In this document: positions 38,451-46,631 of the stretch, in pieces
How positions within the stretch are numbered: the stretch's first letter is position 1
Layout: every line of letters begins with the position of its first letter
NCBI GenBank assembly: GCA_015075625.1
Contig: JABTTZ010000001.1
Location: 1,178,001-1,242,000 of the forward strand
Reading direction: 5' to 3'
From: Anaerolineales bacterium
GTDB taxonomy: Bacteria; Chloroflexota; Anaerolineae; Aggregatilineales; UBA2796
Length of the DNA: 64,000 bases
Notes under the pieces: model-generated
The model's database searches: none
Told to the model about the DNA's origin: nothing
What the model saw: the letters and a program-made list of their open reading frames with translations, nothing else
Made by a program: the position numbers and the translations under genes

Positions 38451-39131
38451 ATGGGCTGCTCGTTGAATCATGCTTGGATTGCCCGTGTGCCAATGTTCAT
38501 CCGGCTCTGCACCAAAAGCCAGCAGGCGCTTGATGCCCATGTCCTGATTCGCGCTTACCCAAAGGGTGGGGCGATTTTCCTTGAAGGGCATCACCCCACC
38601 GGTTTGTGTATGGTCGTCTCTGGCTTGGTGCGCATTTACCGGATGTTGGAGGATGGGAAGATGCACGTGCATACCTACGTGCGTCCTTACGCCACCTGCA
38701 ATGTGATCGCCGCGCTGGATGGACGCCCCAACCCTACCAGCGCCGCCGCCATGACAGACACGCAGATTGGCTGGCTCCCCCGCGAGGCGCTGATCACGCT
38801 CATGGCAAATGATGCCGATTTGATGATGGCGTGTATCCGCCTGCTGACGCTTCAGAATCGGGAACTCATGGCGCGGGCGGATGATCTCAGCTTTCGCACC
38901 GTGCCAAGTCGTTTGGCACGGCTGCTGTTGCAGCGGGGCGGCTTTGAGGGCGAGGCGAATATCCCCCTCGACAGCCTCTCCCAAGACGAGATCGCAGCGG
39001 TTTTGGGAACAAGCCGCGAGGTATTGGGGCGGGCGCTACGCCAACTCTACGATCTCGGTCTGATGCGGCGGGAGGGGCGGAAATACGTGATCATTGATCG
39101 GGCGGGCTTGGAAACATTAGCGGGAGAGTAG
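38451..39131 (+). CDS. Crp/Fnr-family transcriptional regulator
   Basis: A 226-residue regulator. The N-terminal cyclic-nucleotide-binding-type beta barrel (~20-125; GGAIFLEGHHPTGLCMVVSGLVRIYR) is followed by a dimer helix and a winged helix-turn-helix (~150-226; LSQDEIAAVLGTSREVLGRALRQLYDLGLMRREG). ATG 38451 has AGAGGG upstream; the frame is also open from a GTG at 38433 that overlaps the previous stop. No Fnr-type Cys cluster is seen, so oxygen sensing through an Fe-S cluster is unlikely. The effector is unknown. Confidence 0.9.
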   Translation: MGCSLNHAWIARVPMFIRLCTKSQQALDAHVLIRAYPKGGAIFLEGHHPTGLCMVVSGLVRIYRMLEDGKMHVHTYVRPYATCNVIAALDGRPNPTSAAAMTDTQIGWLPREALITLMANDADLMMACIRLLTLQNRELMARADDLSFRTVPSRLARLLLQRGGFEGEANIPLDSLSQDEIAAVLGTSREVLGRALRQLYDLGLMRREGRKYVIIDRAGLETLAGE

Positions 39132-39166
39132 ACGCCACGATCTGCACCCTGCATCCTTGTGATGAG

Positions 39167-39196
39167 TTGATTCCCCGTTAGGAATCACGCTACACT
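39167..39196 (+). promoter_or_regulatory. Promoter with embedded inverted repeat upstream of the CHAT-FGE gene
   Basis: TTGATT (39167-39172), an 18-bp spacer and TACACT (39191-39196). A perfect inverted repeat GATTCC-N6-GGAATC (39169-39186) overlaps the -35 and spacer, a common position for a repressor operator. An AGGGAGA ribosome-binding site precedes ATG 39238. Confidence 0.5.
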
Positions 39197-39237
39197 CTCC
39201 CTAAGTTCGCTCTCCGCACCCTCATAGGGAGAACCGC

Positions 39238-41550
39238 ATGGCATTGGACTACCTTAATTTTGACCTTCGTTTGGATGATCATCCCCTCGGCGGTTATACG
39301 GTTGCGGTGGTCAATTCCCCCGCTGGTGAAACATCTGGCACATTTGATCTCCAATTTCCCGATCTTGAAAACCTCCTTCTGCGCCTTGAAAATGCGGTGA
39401 TAAAGGGGTCACAACGGGGCGGCGCACGACGGCGACTTTACTCTCCAGAAGAAAAGACCGTGCAAGATTTTGGTCATCAGTTGTTTCAGACATTGTTTCC
39501 CGCCGATATACGAAGTCTCTATGATCAATCGCGTATCCTTGCCCAGAACGAGAGTAAGGGACTTCGCCTTCGCCTGCGGATCAATTCCCCCAAACTGAGC
39601 GCCATGCCATGGGAATTTCTTTACGATCCGCGTGGGGCGGGACGGTACCTGAGTCTTTTCAACGATACACCCCTTATCCGCTATTTAGAAACACCTTACC
39701 CCGTTACCCCTCTCACCATTCCAGCCGGTGAGCCATTACGCATTTTAGGGATGATTGCCGCCCCAACGGATCAAGAGGCATTGGATGTAGACGGGGAACG
39801 CGCCCATATTGAGGACGCCTTATCTGATGTATCGAATGTTGCTCTCACATGGGTCTCTGGGGGGACTGTTCGAGCCCTGACTAACGCCCTTGATGCGGGG
39901 CAATGGCATATCTTTCATTTCATTGGGCATGGGTTGCTCAATACCCGAACAAAGGAGGGCATGATTGCCCTTTGCAACACGCAAGGAAAAACCCATCCGT
40001 TCAGTGCCAGCCAATTGGCAACATTACTTGCGGATCACCAACCCTTGCGCTTTGCCTATTTGAATTCTTGCGAAGGGGCAAAAAGTGACAGTGCTGATTT
40101 GTATTCCAGCACCGCCTCTATTCTTGTGGGGAGCGGTTTGGCGGCAGTGTTGGCAATGCAGTATGAAATTTTTGATGAGGGCGCCAAATGCTTTGCCAAA
40201 CGCTTCTACGAGGCGTTGGCAAACGGCGATCCTGTGGATCAAGCGGCAACTAAGGGGCGTAAGGCAATACGGAGCGAGGCGGGCAGCATCATGGAATGGG
40301 GGACGCCCGTCTTGACGATGCGCAGCCCCGACGGGGTGTTGTTCACGGTGCGTCCCGCCCAGAAACCCGCCCCCTCCCCGCTTGCGGGGAGGGATGAAGA
40401 CCCCGTCGCGTTGTTCAATGAGGCAAGCGCCTGTGTAGAGGGCGAGCGCTACAGCGAGGCAACTGCCCTCTACGAACGGCTTTTGGGGTGGGCACCTCCC
40501 TTCCGTGAGCGGCAGGTACGCGCCCTCTTGAAGCAGGCGGAAGAACTTCTTGCCGAACAAGAGAAGGCACGCGCTGCGCAGAAACGGCTGGAAGAAGCAG
40601 AAGAACGTTTTTCGGACTTGGAAACCTTCGTCCAGCTTGCCCGAACAGAGAGCGCCAAAGCGCACGCCCGCGAGGAGATTCAGCAGTTCTTAGCGGATTA
40701 CCCCGAATACAAGACCGATGCCAACGTCTTGGCGCTGTGGGAGAGGGTGAAACCGCCCCCACCGCCGAAACCCCCCGAACCCGCCCTGGGCACGCGGATG
40801 ACCGACGAGAAAGGGGTAATCATGGTCTACGTCCCGCCGGGGACGTTCCAAATGGGGAGCAGCAATGATGCTGACGAGCGGCCGATCCATTCGGTGACCA
40901 TTGAACGGGGCTTCTGGCTTGACCTGACGCCGGTGACAAACGCCTCCTATGCCCAATTCATCAAGGACGGCGGCTACAAAACGGAAACATACTGGACGCC
41001 CGGCGGCTGGGCATGGCGGAAAACGGCGGACAAGACCGCACCGAGGGACTACGACGACTTCACCGCTCCCCAGCAGCCCCGCGTGGGGGTGACATGGTTC
41101 GAGGCATACGCCTACTGCCAATGGCGGGAAGGTCGCTTGCCCACCGAGGCGGAATGGGAATGGGCAGCGCGGGGAGAAAGGAGTCTCGTTTACCCTTGGG
41201 GAAATGACTTCAAGCGCGATAGCAGCGTGGTGATCTATGGTGAGAATTCTGGCAGAAAAAGCCACCCTGTGGGGGAGGGGATACGGGTGGCGGGGGCGTC
41301 ATGGGTGGGGGCGTTGGACATGAGCGGGAATGTGTGGGAGTGGATAAGCAGCCTCTACACCCCATACCCTTACGACGGCAATGACGGGCGCGAGGCGGAC
41401 ACCGGAGACCGCACGGATGTTCTGCGCGTGCTGCGGGGCGGGTCTTGGGGCGACAGTCAGGACAACGTTCGCGCTGCGAATCGGTTCAGGGTCGACCCTG
41501 CCAACCAGTTCAACCGTTGGGGGTTCCGTCTTGCCCGCTCTTACAGATAG
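39238..41550 (+). CDS. CHAT caspase-like protease fused to an FGE/C-type-lectin-fold domain; candidate DGR target protein
   Basis: A 770-residue protein. Residues ~1-375 form a CHAT peptidase with the catalytic dyad His231 (HFIGHG) and Cys278 (YLNSCEGA) and the characteristic WGTPVLTMRSPDG end. Residues ~390-520 are TPR/coiled-coil-like (ALFNEASACVEGERYSEATALYERLL), with a Pro-rich hinge (PPPPPKPPEP). Residues 529-770 are a formylglycine-generating-enzyme/sulfatase-modifying fold (VPPGTFQMGSS, GRLPTEAEWEWAARG, MSGNVWEW, VLRGGSW...GFRLARSYR). No sulfatase gene is nearby. The C-terminus has the layout of DGR variable proteins. It is probably a hypervariable sensor controlling a protease; that role is inference. 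Confidence 0.88.
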   Translation: MALDYLNFDLRLDDHPLGGYTVAVVNSPAGETSGTFDLQFPDLENLLLRLENAVIKGSQRGGARRRLYSPEEKTVQDFGHQLFQTLFPADIRSLYDQSRILAQNESKGLRLRLRINSPKLSAMPWEFLYDPRGAGRYLSLFNDTPLIRYLETPYPVTPLTIPAGEPLRILGMIAAPTDQEALDVDGERAHIEDALSDVSNVALTWVSGGTVRALTNALDAGQWHIFHFIGHGLLNTRTKEGMIALCNTQGKTHPFSASQLATLLADHQPLRFAYLNSCEGAKSDSADLYSSTASILVGSGLAAVLAMQYEIFDEGAKCFAKRFYEALANGDPVDQAATKGRKAIRSEAGSIMEWGTPVLTMRSPDGVLFTVRPAQKPAPSPLAGRDEDPVALFNEASACVEGERYSEATALYERLLGWAPPFRERQVRALLKQAEELLAEQEKARAAQKRLEEAEERFSDLETFVQLARTESAKAHAREEIQQFLADYPEYKTDANVLALWERVKPPPPPKPPEPALGTRMTDEKGVIMVYVPPGTFQMGSSNDADERPIHSVTIERGFWLDLTPVTNASYAQFIKDGGYKTETYWTPGGWAWRKTADKTAPRDYDDFTAPQQPRVGVTWFEAYAYCQWREGRLPTEAEWEWAARGERSLVYPWGNDFKRDSSVVIYGENSGRKSHPVGEGIRVAGASWVGALDMSGNVWEWISSLYTPYPYDGNDGREADTGDRTDVLRVLRGGSWGDSQDNVRAANRFRVDPANQFNRWGFRLARSYR
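41431..41550 (+). other. Candidate DGR variable region (VR) at the 3' end of the CHAT-FGE gene
   Basis: Codons 732-770 (LRGGSW to the stop). Sites that are Asn-rich in DGR template-encoded versions of this fold read GGC, GAC, AGT, GAC after SW and TTC, AGG, GTC, GAC and TTC, AAC, CGT further on. Most end in C, as AAC codons would after mutation of their adenines. The framework (NVRAANR, WGFRLA) is conserved. The matching template repeat is not in the window. Confidence 0.65.
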
Positions 41551-41607
41551 TTCTGATTCCTGATCTTCTGTTTTCTGAATTCTGATTTTCTGTTTTCCTG
41601 TGGGGGT

Positions 41608-41626
41608 TCGGGGGCGAAGCCCCCGA
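41608..41626 (+). promoter_or_regulatory. DGR-like hairpin/cruciform downstream of the variable region
   Basis: TCGGGGGC (41608-41615), loop GAA, GCCCCCGA (41619-41626) form a perfect 8-bp GC-rich stem 57 bp after the target-gene stop. In characterised DGRs a short hairpin of about this size with a small purine-rich loop lies downstream of the VR and promotes retrohoming. The stretch 41551-41600 before it is a degenerate TTCTGATT repeat. Confidence 0.6.
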
Positions 41627-41664
41627 TCAAATTTTTTGGCTTTTGAGGGGCCCACCGGGTTGTT

Positions 41665-41879
41665 ATGAAAACCTACACAAATTTGTATCCGCGTATGCTG
41701 AATTTCAACGCCATACTCCGGGCGTGGCGCAAGGCACGGCGGGGCAAACGGTACACCCATGCCGCTGTCGAATTTGAACAAAATCTGGATAGCGAATTGA
41801 TCGCCCTCAATCGGGGGTGCAGGGGAGGTTAGACGCAGGCGAATGGTTATTAGCAGATTGTGTGAGGAATTCCGGCTAA
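41665..41879 (+). pseudogene. 5' remnant of a DGR-type reverse transcriptase
   Basis: ATG 41665 opens a 55-codon frame reading MKTYTNLYPRMLNFNAILRA, then WRKARRGKRY and FEQNLDSELIALNR, and stopping at 41830-41832. This matches the N-terminus of reverse transcriptases of the DGR / group-II-like type. A frameshift near 41825 restores RLDAGEWLLADC, resembling the next conserved step (usually L-x-x-G-x-Y), before a stop at 41877-41879. None of the catalytic RT motifs (for example YxDD) survives. The gene is cut to about one sixth. Confidence 0.7.
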
Positions 41880-41951
41880 TCCGCCGTATAATAAAGCGGT
41901 TTGGGCTAGTCACGTTCGCGCTGCTGACACATTTTTTGAGGTTGGTCATCC

Positions 41952-43373
41952 ATGTCCCCTATTGGCACATCAGAATCCCCCCTGCGGGTAGCGATCATCG
42001 GGTCGGGACCCTCTGGGTTCTACGCCGCCGAACATCTTTTCAAACAGACAGATCGCATCATTGAGGTGGACATGTATGATCGCCTCCCCACCCCTTATGG
42101 TTTGGTGCGCGGTGGGGTTGCCCCTGATCACGACAAGATCAAGACGGTGACGAAAGTCTACGAAAAAATTGCCGCCAACCCCCATTTTCGCTTCTATGGA
42201 AACGTTGAATTCGGGCGCGACCTGACCCATGCCGAGGTGAGCGCTCACTACCACGCCGTGATCTACGCCGTTGGCGCACAGACAGACCGCGCGATGGGCA
42301 TCCCAGGCGAAGACCTCCCCGGCAGCTACGCCGCGACGGAATTCGTTGGCTGGTATAACGCCCATCCCGATTTCAGGGATCACACGTTTGATTTTAGCGC
42401 CACCGCCGTCGCCGTTGTGGGGAATGGGAATGTAGCGATGGATGTGGCGCGTATCCTTGCCAGTGGCGAGGGCGAACTGCGCGGCACGGATATTGCTGAT
42501 TATGCGCTAGAGGCGCTCTGCAACAGCCGCGTCACCGATATTTACCTGCTTGGGCGGCGCGGACCCGCACAGGCGGCGTTCACTCACCCAGAGTTGAAAG
42601 AATTTGGCGAGCTTGCCGAAGCCGATGTGATCGTCGCCCCCTCTGAGGCGGCGTTAGACCCGCTCAGCGCTGACGACCTCAAACGAACGCCGAATACCCT
42701 TGCCGAGAAAAATCTCGCCCTGCTCAAAACGTTCAGCGTTCGCCCGCCTTATGGGAAACCGAAACGCATCCACATGCGCTTTTTGGTCTCCCCGCTGGAA
42801 CTTCGCGGGAATGGCAAGGTTGAGGAGATCGTTTTGGTGAAGAATGTCCTTACTGCCGCGCCGGATGGATCGCTCCGCCCGAAGGCGACGGAAATCACCG
42901 AGACGCTCAAAGTTGGGATGGTCTTTCGTTCCATCGGCTATAAGGGAGTCCCTCTGCCCGATGTGCCGTTTGACGCCAAAGCCGCTGTGATTCCCAACAA
43001 AGCGGGGCGCGTCATCGATCCGGCAACGGGTGCGGTGCGGCGCGGTGACTATGTGGTGGGGTGGATCAAACGGGGTCCCTCCGGCGTGATTGGGACGAAT
43101 AAGCCGGATTCAGTCGAAACGGTGAACTGCCTCTTGGAAGACCTTGCCAGCCTTTCGCCGCTCTCGCCGCCGACTTCGGGAGCTACCCACCGCGAGGCAG
43201 TGGAGGCGCTTTTGGCGGCGCGTCAGGTTGCTTACGTCACCTTTGAGGATTGGCAACTGCTTGACCAAGCAGAAGTGGCAAACGGGGCAGCAATGGGGCG
43301 TCCTCGCTTGAAATACGCTCGCATCCCCGATATGTTGGCGGCGATCCGTGAACGCAAAGCAAAGCGTGCCTAG
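41952..43373 (+). CDS. Ferredoxin/adrenodoxin-NADP+ reductase (FprA-like)
   Basis: A 473-residue FAD flavoprotein. The N-terminal FAD Rossmann motif is VAIIGSGPSGFYAAEHL and the diagnostic PYGLVRGGVAPDH follows. The NADP(H) motif VVGNGNVAMDVAR and the C-terminal YVVGWIKRGPSGVIGTNK complete the adrenodoxin-reductase/FprA signature. It transfers electrons between NADPH and ferredoxin in the cytoplasm. A possible -10 box (TATAAT, 41887-41892) precedes it without a clear -35. It is followed 21 bp later by the GT39-like gene. Confidence 0.92.
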   Translation: MSPIGTSESPLRVAIIGSGPSGFYAAEHLFKQTDRIIEVDMYDRLPTPYGLVRGGVAPDHDKIKTVTKVYEKIAANPHFRFYGNVEFGRDLTHAEVSAHYHAVIYAVGAQTDRAMGIPGEDLPGSYAATEFVGWYNAHPDFRDHTFDFSATAVAVVGNGNVAMDVARILASGEGELRGTDIADYALEALCNSRVTDIYLLGRRGPAQAAFTHPELKEFGELAEADVIVAPSEAALDPLSADDLKRTPNTLAEKNLALLKTFSVRPPYGKPKRIHMRFLVSPLELRGNGKVEEIVLVKNVLTAAPDGSLRPKATEITETLKVGMVFRSIGYKGVPLPDVPFDAKAAVIPNKAGRVIDPATGAVRRGDYVVGWIKRGPSGVIGTNKPDSVETVNCLLEDLASLSPLSPPTSGATHREAVEALLAARQVAYVTFEDWQLLDQAEVANGAAMGRPRLKYARIPDMLAAIRERKAKRA

Positions 43374-43394
43374 ACAAGGGACTATTAGCGACTT

Positions 43395-45284
43395 ATGACC
43401 TTTTCACAATCAACCACCTCGCCCATGACGGGTGAAACACCTGTCAACGGGCTAATCAGCATCCGTCTTGATGTGCTGATCATCGCCGTGCTGCTTGCCG
43501 CCGCGTTTGTCCTTCGCTTGCCAAACGTAGATGTGATTCCCTTGAATAACAGCGAAGCGCGAGAGGCGTTCGCCGCCTACAAGGTGCTTAGCCCCACCTT
43601 CCCGGGCGAGACGCCCACAAGCCGCAACCCGCTTTTATTTGCCGCCACCACCCTGAGTCTTACTATTGGCGGGGCAGAACATGGCGCAGCGCGGCTGCCC
43701 TCGCTGCTCATCGGGCTTGTCCTCACCGCTATGCCCTATCTGTTTCGGCGCTGGTTGGGGGCGACCCAAATGGTCATTTTGATCGCCTTACTTGCCTTTT
43801 CACCTGTCGTTATGTTGGCGGCGCGGGGGATGCAAGGGGCGCTCTGGTCAGCGGTATTGGCGCTGCTGACGGTCTATGGCTTTGGGATGTATGCCGAGGT
43901 GCGCCGCGCCGGATATGCATCCTTAGGGGTGGTGGGGTTGCTGCTGCTCATTTTTGCCGCCGAACCCGCCGGATTTCTGACCGCCGCTGGCTTGGGTGTT
44001 GGGTTGGTGTTCGCCCTTGCCTCTGGGGAAGACCGCACGCCCGGCGCAGTCGTGGGGGATGTACTGAAAGGCTTTCCACGCGGCGCGGCGTTGTTTGCCG
44101 CCCTCACTGCCCTGATCGTTGTGGGATCAGTCTTTCTGATCGCCCCTATGGGGTTGCAGAGCCTCAGCGAATCGATCAACGCGGGGCTGCGTGGGCTTTC
44201 CGAACGCCCACCCGGTGTTCCTGCCATACTTCCTCTGATCATCAGCCTGACCTATGAACCCGTCTTATGGGTGATGGGCTTAGCCGGAGCATATATCGTC
44301 CTGTTTGGGGAGGGGGCAGCCCACCAACGCGGACAGGAACTGCTTCAGCGCGGCTTGTTGGGGTGGTTTGTCGCCTCTGTCGCGTGGGCGCTTGCCTATG
44401 GCGGCACAGAGTCCGGTCATGCCTTGTGGCTGACACTCCCCCTTGCTGGTTTGAGCGCCGTTGCCATTGAGCGGGCGCTGACGCCTGTCCAAGACCCCTT
44501 CTGGCGCGTCCCGCGTTGGGCAGTATGGGTGCAGGCAGTGGCAATGGTCGCCCTGCTGATGATCCTCCTCGTCAACCTTGCCTTTGTCGGGCGGGATATT
44601 GTAAGCGTCCCCGCTGATTGGGCGCCGCCGCTGACCGCCGATACCGTCCGGCGGGCGCTGCTGATCCCGATTGGCTTGCTGCTATCGGTGATCACCTTCT
44701 TCCTAGCGGGAAGCATCTGGGGAGCGCGGACGGCATGGCGCGGGGCGGGCTTAGGACTCCTGTTGTTCCTCGGCGGCTATGGAATCAATGCTGGCTTTGG
44801 CGCGGCACTTGTCCGCCCCGACGACCCCCGTGAATTATGGCATATCCGCCCATCCTCGCTCAACCTGAATCTTTTGGAGGATGCGCTGGAAACAGCCTCC
44901 TTGCGGGCGACGGGGAAACGCCACGAGGCAGAGGTTGTCGTTTATGTGCCGCCCGGAATGCGTGACTACACCTACAGTCCGCTGGCGTGGACACTTCGCC
45001 ACTTCCATAAGCTGCGCTATGTTCAAGACATTACGCCGGCAATCACCGCCCCTATTGTGATCGCCCGCAAGGAGGACACCCTGCCTGATTTAGGTGGGCA
45101 GTACGTGGGGCAAGATTTCGTCACATGGCGAACGTGGGAGGTGGGGACGATGCAGTATTGGGATATTTTCCCCTGGCTCTATAACCGCCTGACCCGCGCC
45201 CAACCCACCGACGGCGAACGGGTGATTCTCTGGGTGCGTAGCGATGTTTACGGGGTGGGCGATATCCCCGGTGCGGGACAATAA
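43395..45284 (+). CDS. Polytopic GT39/PMT-like glycosyltransferase (TIGR03663-like)
   Basis: A 629-residue membrane protein with about 12 hydrophobic segments and an extracytoplasmic C-terminal domain (EVVVYVPPGMRDYTYSPLAWTLRHF). The first loop holds NNSEAREAFAAYKV, where PMT-family GTs carry their acidic catalytic residues. It probably transfers sugar from a polyprenyl-phosphate donor to a cell-surface acceptor. It precedes a polyprenyl diphosphate synthase, which would supply the lipid carrier; that link is inference. Confidence 0.75.
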   Translation: MTFSQSTTSPMTGETPVNGLISIRLDVLIIAVLLAAAFVLRLPNVDVIPLNNSEAREAFAAYKVLSPTFPGETPTSRNPLLFAATTLSLTIGGAEHGAARLPSLLIGLVLTAMPYLFRRWLGATQMVILIALLAFSPVVMLAARGMQGALWSAVLALLTVYGFGMYAEVRRAGYASLGVVGLLLLIFAAEPAGFLTAAGLGVGLVFALASGEDRTPGAVVGDVLKGFPRGAALFAALTALIVVGSVFLIAPMGLQSLSESINAGLRGLSERPPGVPAILPLIISLTYEPVLWVMGLAGAYIVLFGEGAAHQRGQELLQRGLLGWFVASVAWALAYGGTESGHALWLTLPLAGLSAVAIERALTPVQDPFWRVPRWAVWVQAVAMVALLMILLVNLAFVGRDIVSVPADWAPPLTADTVRRALLIPIGLLLSVITFFLAGSIWGARTAWRGAGLGLLLFLGGYGINAGFGAALVRPDDPRELWHIRPSSLNLNLLEDALETASLRATGKRHEAEVVVYVPPGMRDYTYSPLAWTLRHFHKLRYVQDITPAITAPIVIARKEDTLPDLGGQYVGQDFVTWRTWEVGTMQYWDIFPWLYNRLTRAQPTDGERVILWVRSDVYGVGDIPGAGQ

Positions 45285-45304
45285 GCCCTTTTTCAACCCC
45301 CCAC

Positions 45305-45359
45305 CCCCGCCGACGGTAAACCATCGGCTCGGATTAACCAGCCCTTCAAGGCTTGAAAT
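45305..45359. repeat. Degenerate copy of the palindromic intergenic repeat
   Basis: CCCGCCGACGGTAAACCATCGGCT followed by CCAGCCCTTCAAGGCTTGAA keeps the two palindromes with compensating changes. The rest of the 45285-45577 gap holds only the promoter below. Confidence 0.5.
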
Positions 45360-45495
45360 GCGCTCTCACCCCCCTCAACCCACAAAGGGCGAGAGGGAAT
45401 CCATAGTTGCCACACCTTCGTAGGGACGTGCTACAGCGCGTCCGCGCCTTCGCCTGTGAAGGGGCGGTAATGGGAATTTCTTTCCCCATCTTGTG

Positions 45496-45525
45496 TTGCC
45501 ACCTTCTCGGTTTTCGTGTTACAAT
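45496..45525 (+). promoter_or_regulatory. Predicted sigma70-type promoter of the polyprenyl synthase gene
   Basis: TTGCCA (45496-45501), an 18-bp spacer and TACAAT (45520-45525). Each hexamer differs from consensus at one position. Confidence 0.55.
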
Positions 45526-45577
45526 ACATTCAGAAAGTTCTAAAAGACACAAATAGAGCATGAGGGGCGAGGGCGTC

Positions 45578-46504
45578 ATGGACATGGAACACGCACTACA
45601 AGCCGTTGAAGCAAAGATGATCGCCAGCGTCGGCAGCGATGTGCCTGTGCTGCAAGACGCCAGCCGTCACATCCTTCAGGCAGGGGGCAAACGGATGCGC
45701 CCGCGCCTTGCCATGCTCGCTTATGAGTCGGTTGGGGGGCGTGAGCGGATGGAGGTTGTGCCGATTGCCGCTGCTGTAGAACTCGTTCACACGGCGACGC
45801 TCGTCCACGACGATATTAACGATCACGGCGTGACACGGCGCGGACGCCCAACAATCAACAGCATTTGGGGGCGCACCTTTGCCCTCCTAACGGGTGATTT
45901 CCTCTTTACAAAAGTCTATGAGTTGATGGCGCCCTACGGGGATTTGAACATCACCTTTGCCCGTATGACGAGCGACCTTGTGGAAGGAGAGACGCTCCAA
46001 GCCCACGCCGCCAAGACAGGGACGCTGGATCGGGAAACGTATGCCCGTATCATTGCCAAGAAAACAGCGTCACTTTTTGCGGGGGCGGCAAAGATGGGGG
46101 CGATCCTCGGCGGGGGGACGCCCGCCCAAGTCGATCTTTTGGAGCAGTATGGTTTCAACGTTGGCTTGGCGTTCCAGATCACCGATGACATTCTTGACCT
46201 GATCGCCGACAGCGAAACATTGGGCAAAACCGCCGGAATCGACCTTGCACAGGGACGGGGCTTTGCGATGGCGTCGCTCAATGGGACGAGTGGGACGGGG
46301 GTTGCCGTTGCCGAGGCGGTTCAGGACGATGCGGTGACTGCCTTCAAACGGAAGTTACTGACCGGGAATTACATCCAAGAGGGGCAAGAAAACGCTCGTC
46401 AGTTGGCGTTGATCGCAGAAATGAGCCTTAGCGGACTACCAGAAACGCCCGCCCGTGATTTGCTCTGCGATTTAGCCCGACAGGCAGTAGATCGCACGTA
46501 TTAG
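45578..46504 (+). CDS. Polyprenyl diphosphate synthase (trans-isoprenyl, IspB/HepT-like)
   Basis: A 308-residue enzyme that condenses isopentenyl diphosphate onto allylic diphosphates to make the chain of quinones or lipid carriers. The first aspartate-rich motif is DDIND (78-82, LVHDDINDHGVTRRGRPT) and the second DDILD (203-207, FQITDDILDL), with GGKRMRP near the N-terminus. ATG 45578 has GAGGG just upstream; ATG 45560 does not. Chain length cannot be set reliably from sequence. Confidence 0.92.
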   Translation: MDMEHALQAVEAKMIASVGSDVPVLQDASRHILQAGGKRMRPRLAMLAYESVGGRERMEVVPIAAAVELVHTATLVHDDINDHGVTRRGRPTINSIWGRTFALLTGDFLFTKVYELMAPYGDLNITFARMTSDLVEGETLQAHAAKTGTLDRETYARIIAKKTASLFAGAAKMGAILGGGTPAQVDLLEQYGFNVGLAFQITDDILDLIADSETLGKTAGIDLAQGRGFAMASLNGTSGTGVAVAEAVQDDAVTAFKRKLLTGNYIQEGQENARQLALIAEMSLSGLPETPARDLLCDLARQAVDRTY

Positions 46505-46568
46505 GGTGCGGGAGAGCAGGGCAAAGGGTGAGGACATCCAAACCCCACAGGGGTGGTCAACCATAGGT

Positions 46569-46590
46569 GGGCGCACACACGGGTGCGCCC
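46569..46590. terminator. Hairpin between convergent genes
   Basis: GGGCGCAC-ACACGG-GTGCGCCC, a perfect 8-bp stem in the 127-bp gap between the convergent polyprenyl synthase and a membrane-protein gene. No T-run, so bidirectional termination is only suggested by position. Confidence 0.35.
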
Positions 46591-46631
46591 CTACTTCCAG
46601 AGCTGCCATTTCCTCTTGTCTCCGATTGCGC

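Noticed and set aside
40822-41550. Genuine sulfatase-activating formylglycine-generating enzyme
   Set aside because: It is fused to a protease, has no sulfatase nearby, and its tail matches variable-protein layouts; the FGE name describes only the fold.
41551-41960. Template repeat (TR) and avd gene of a complete DGR
   Set aside because: No second copy of the 41431-41550 sequence and no avd-like frame were found in the window; only an RT fragment follows.
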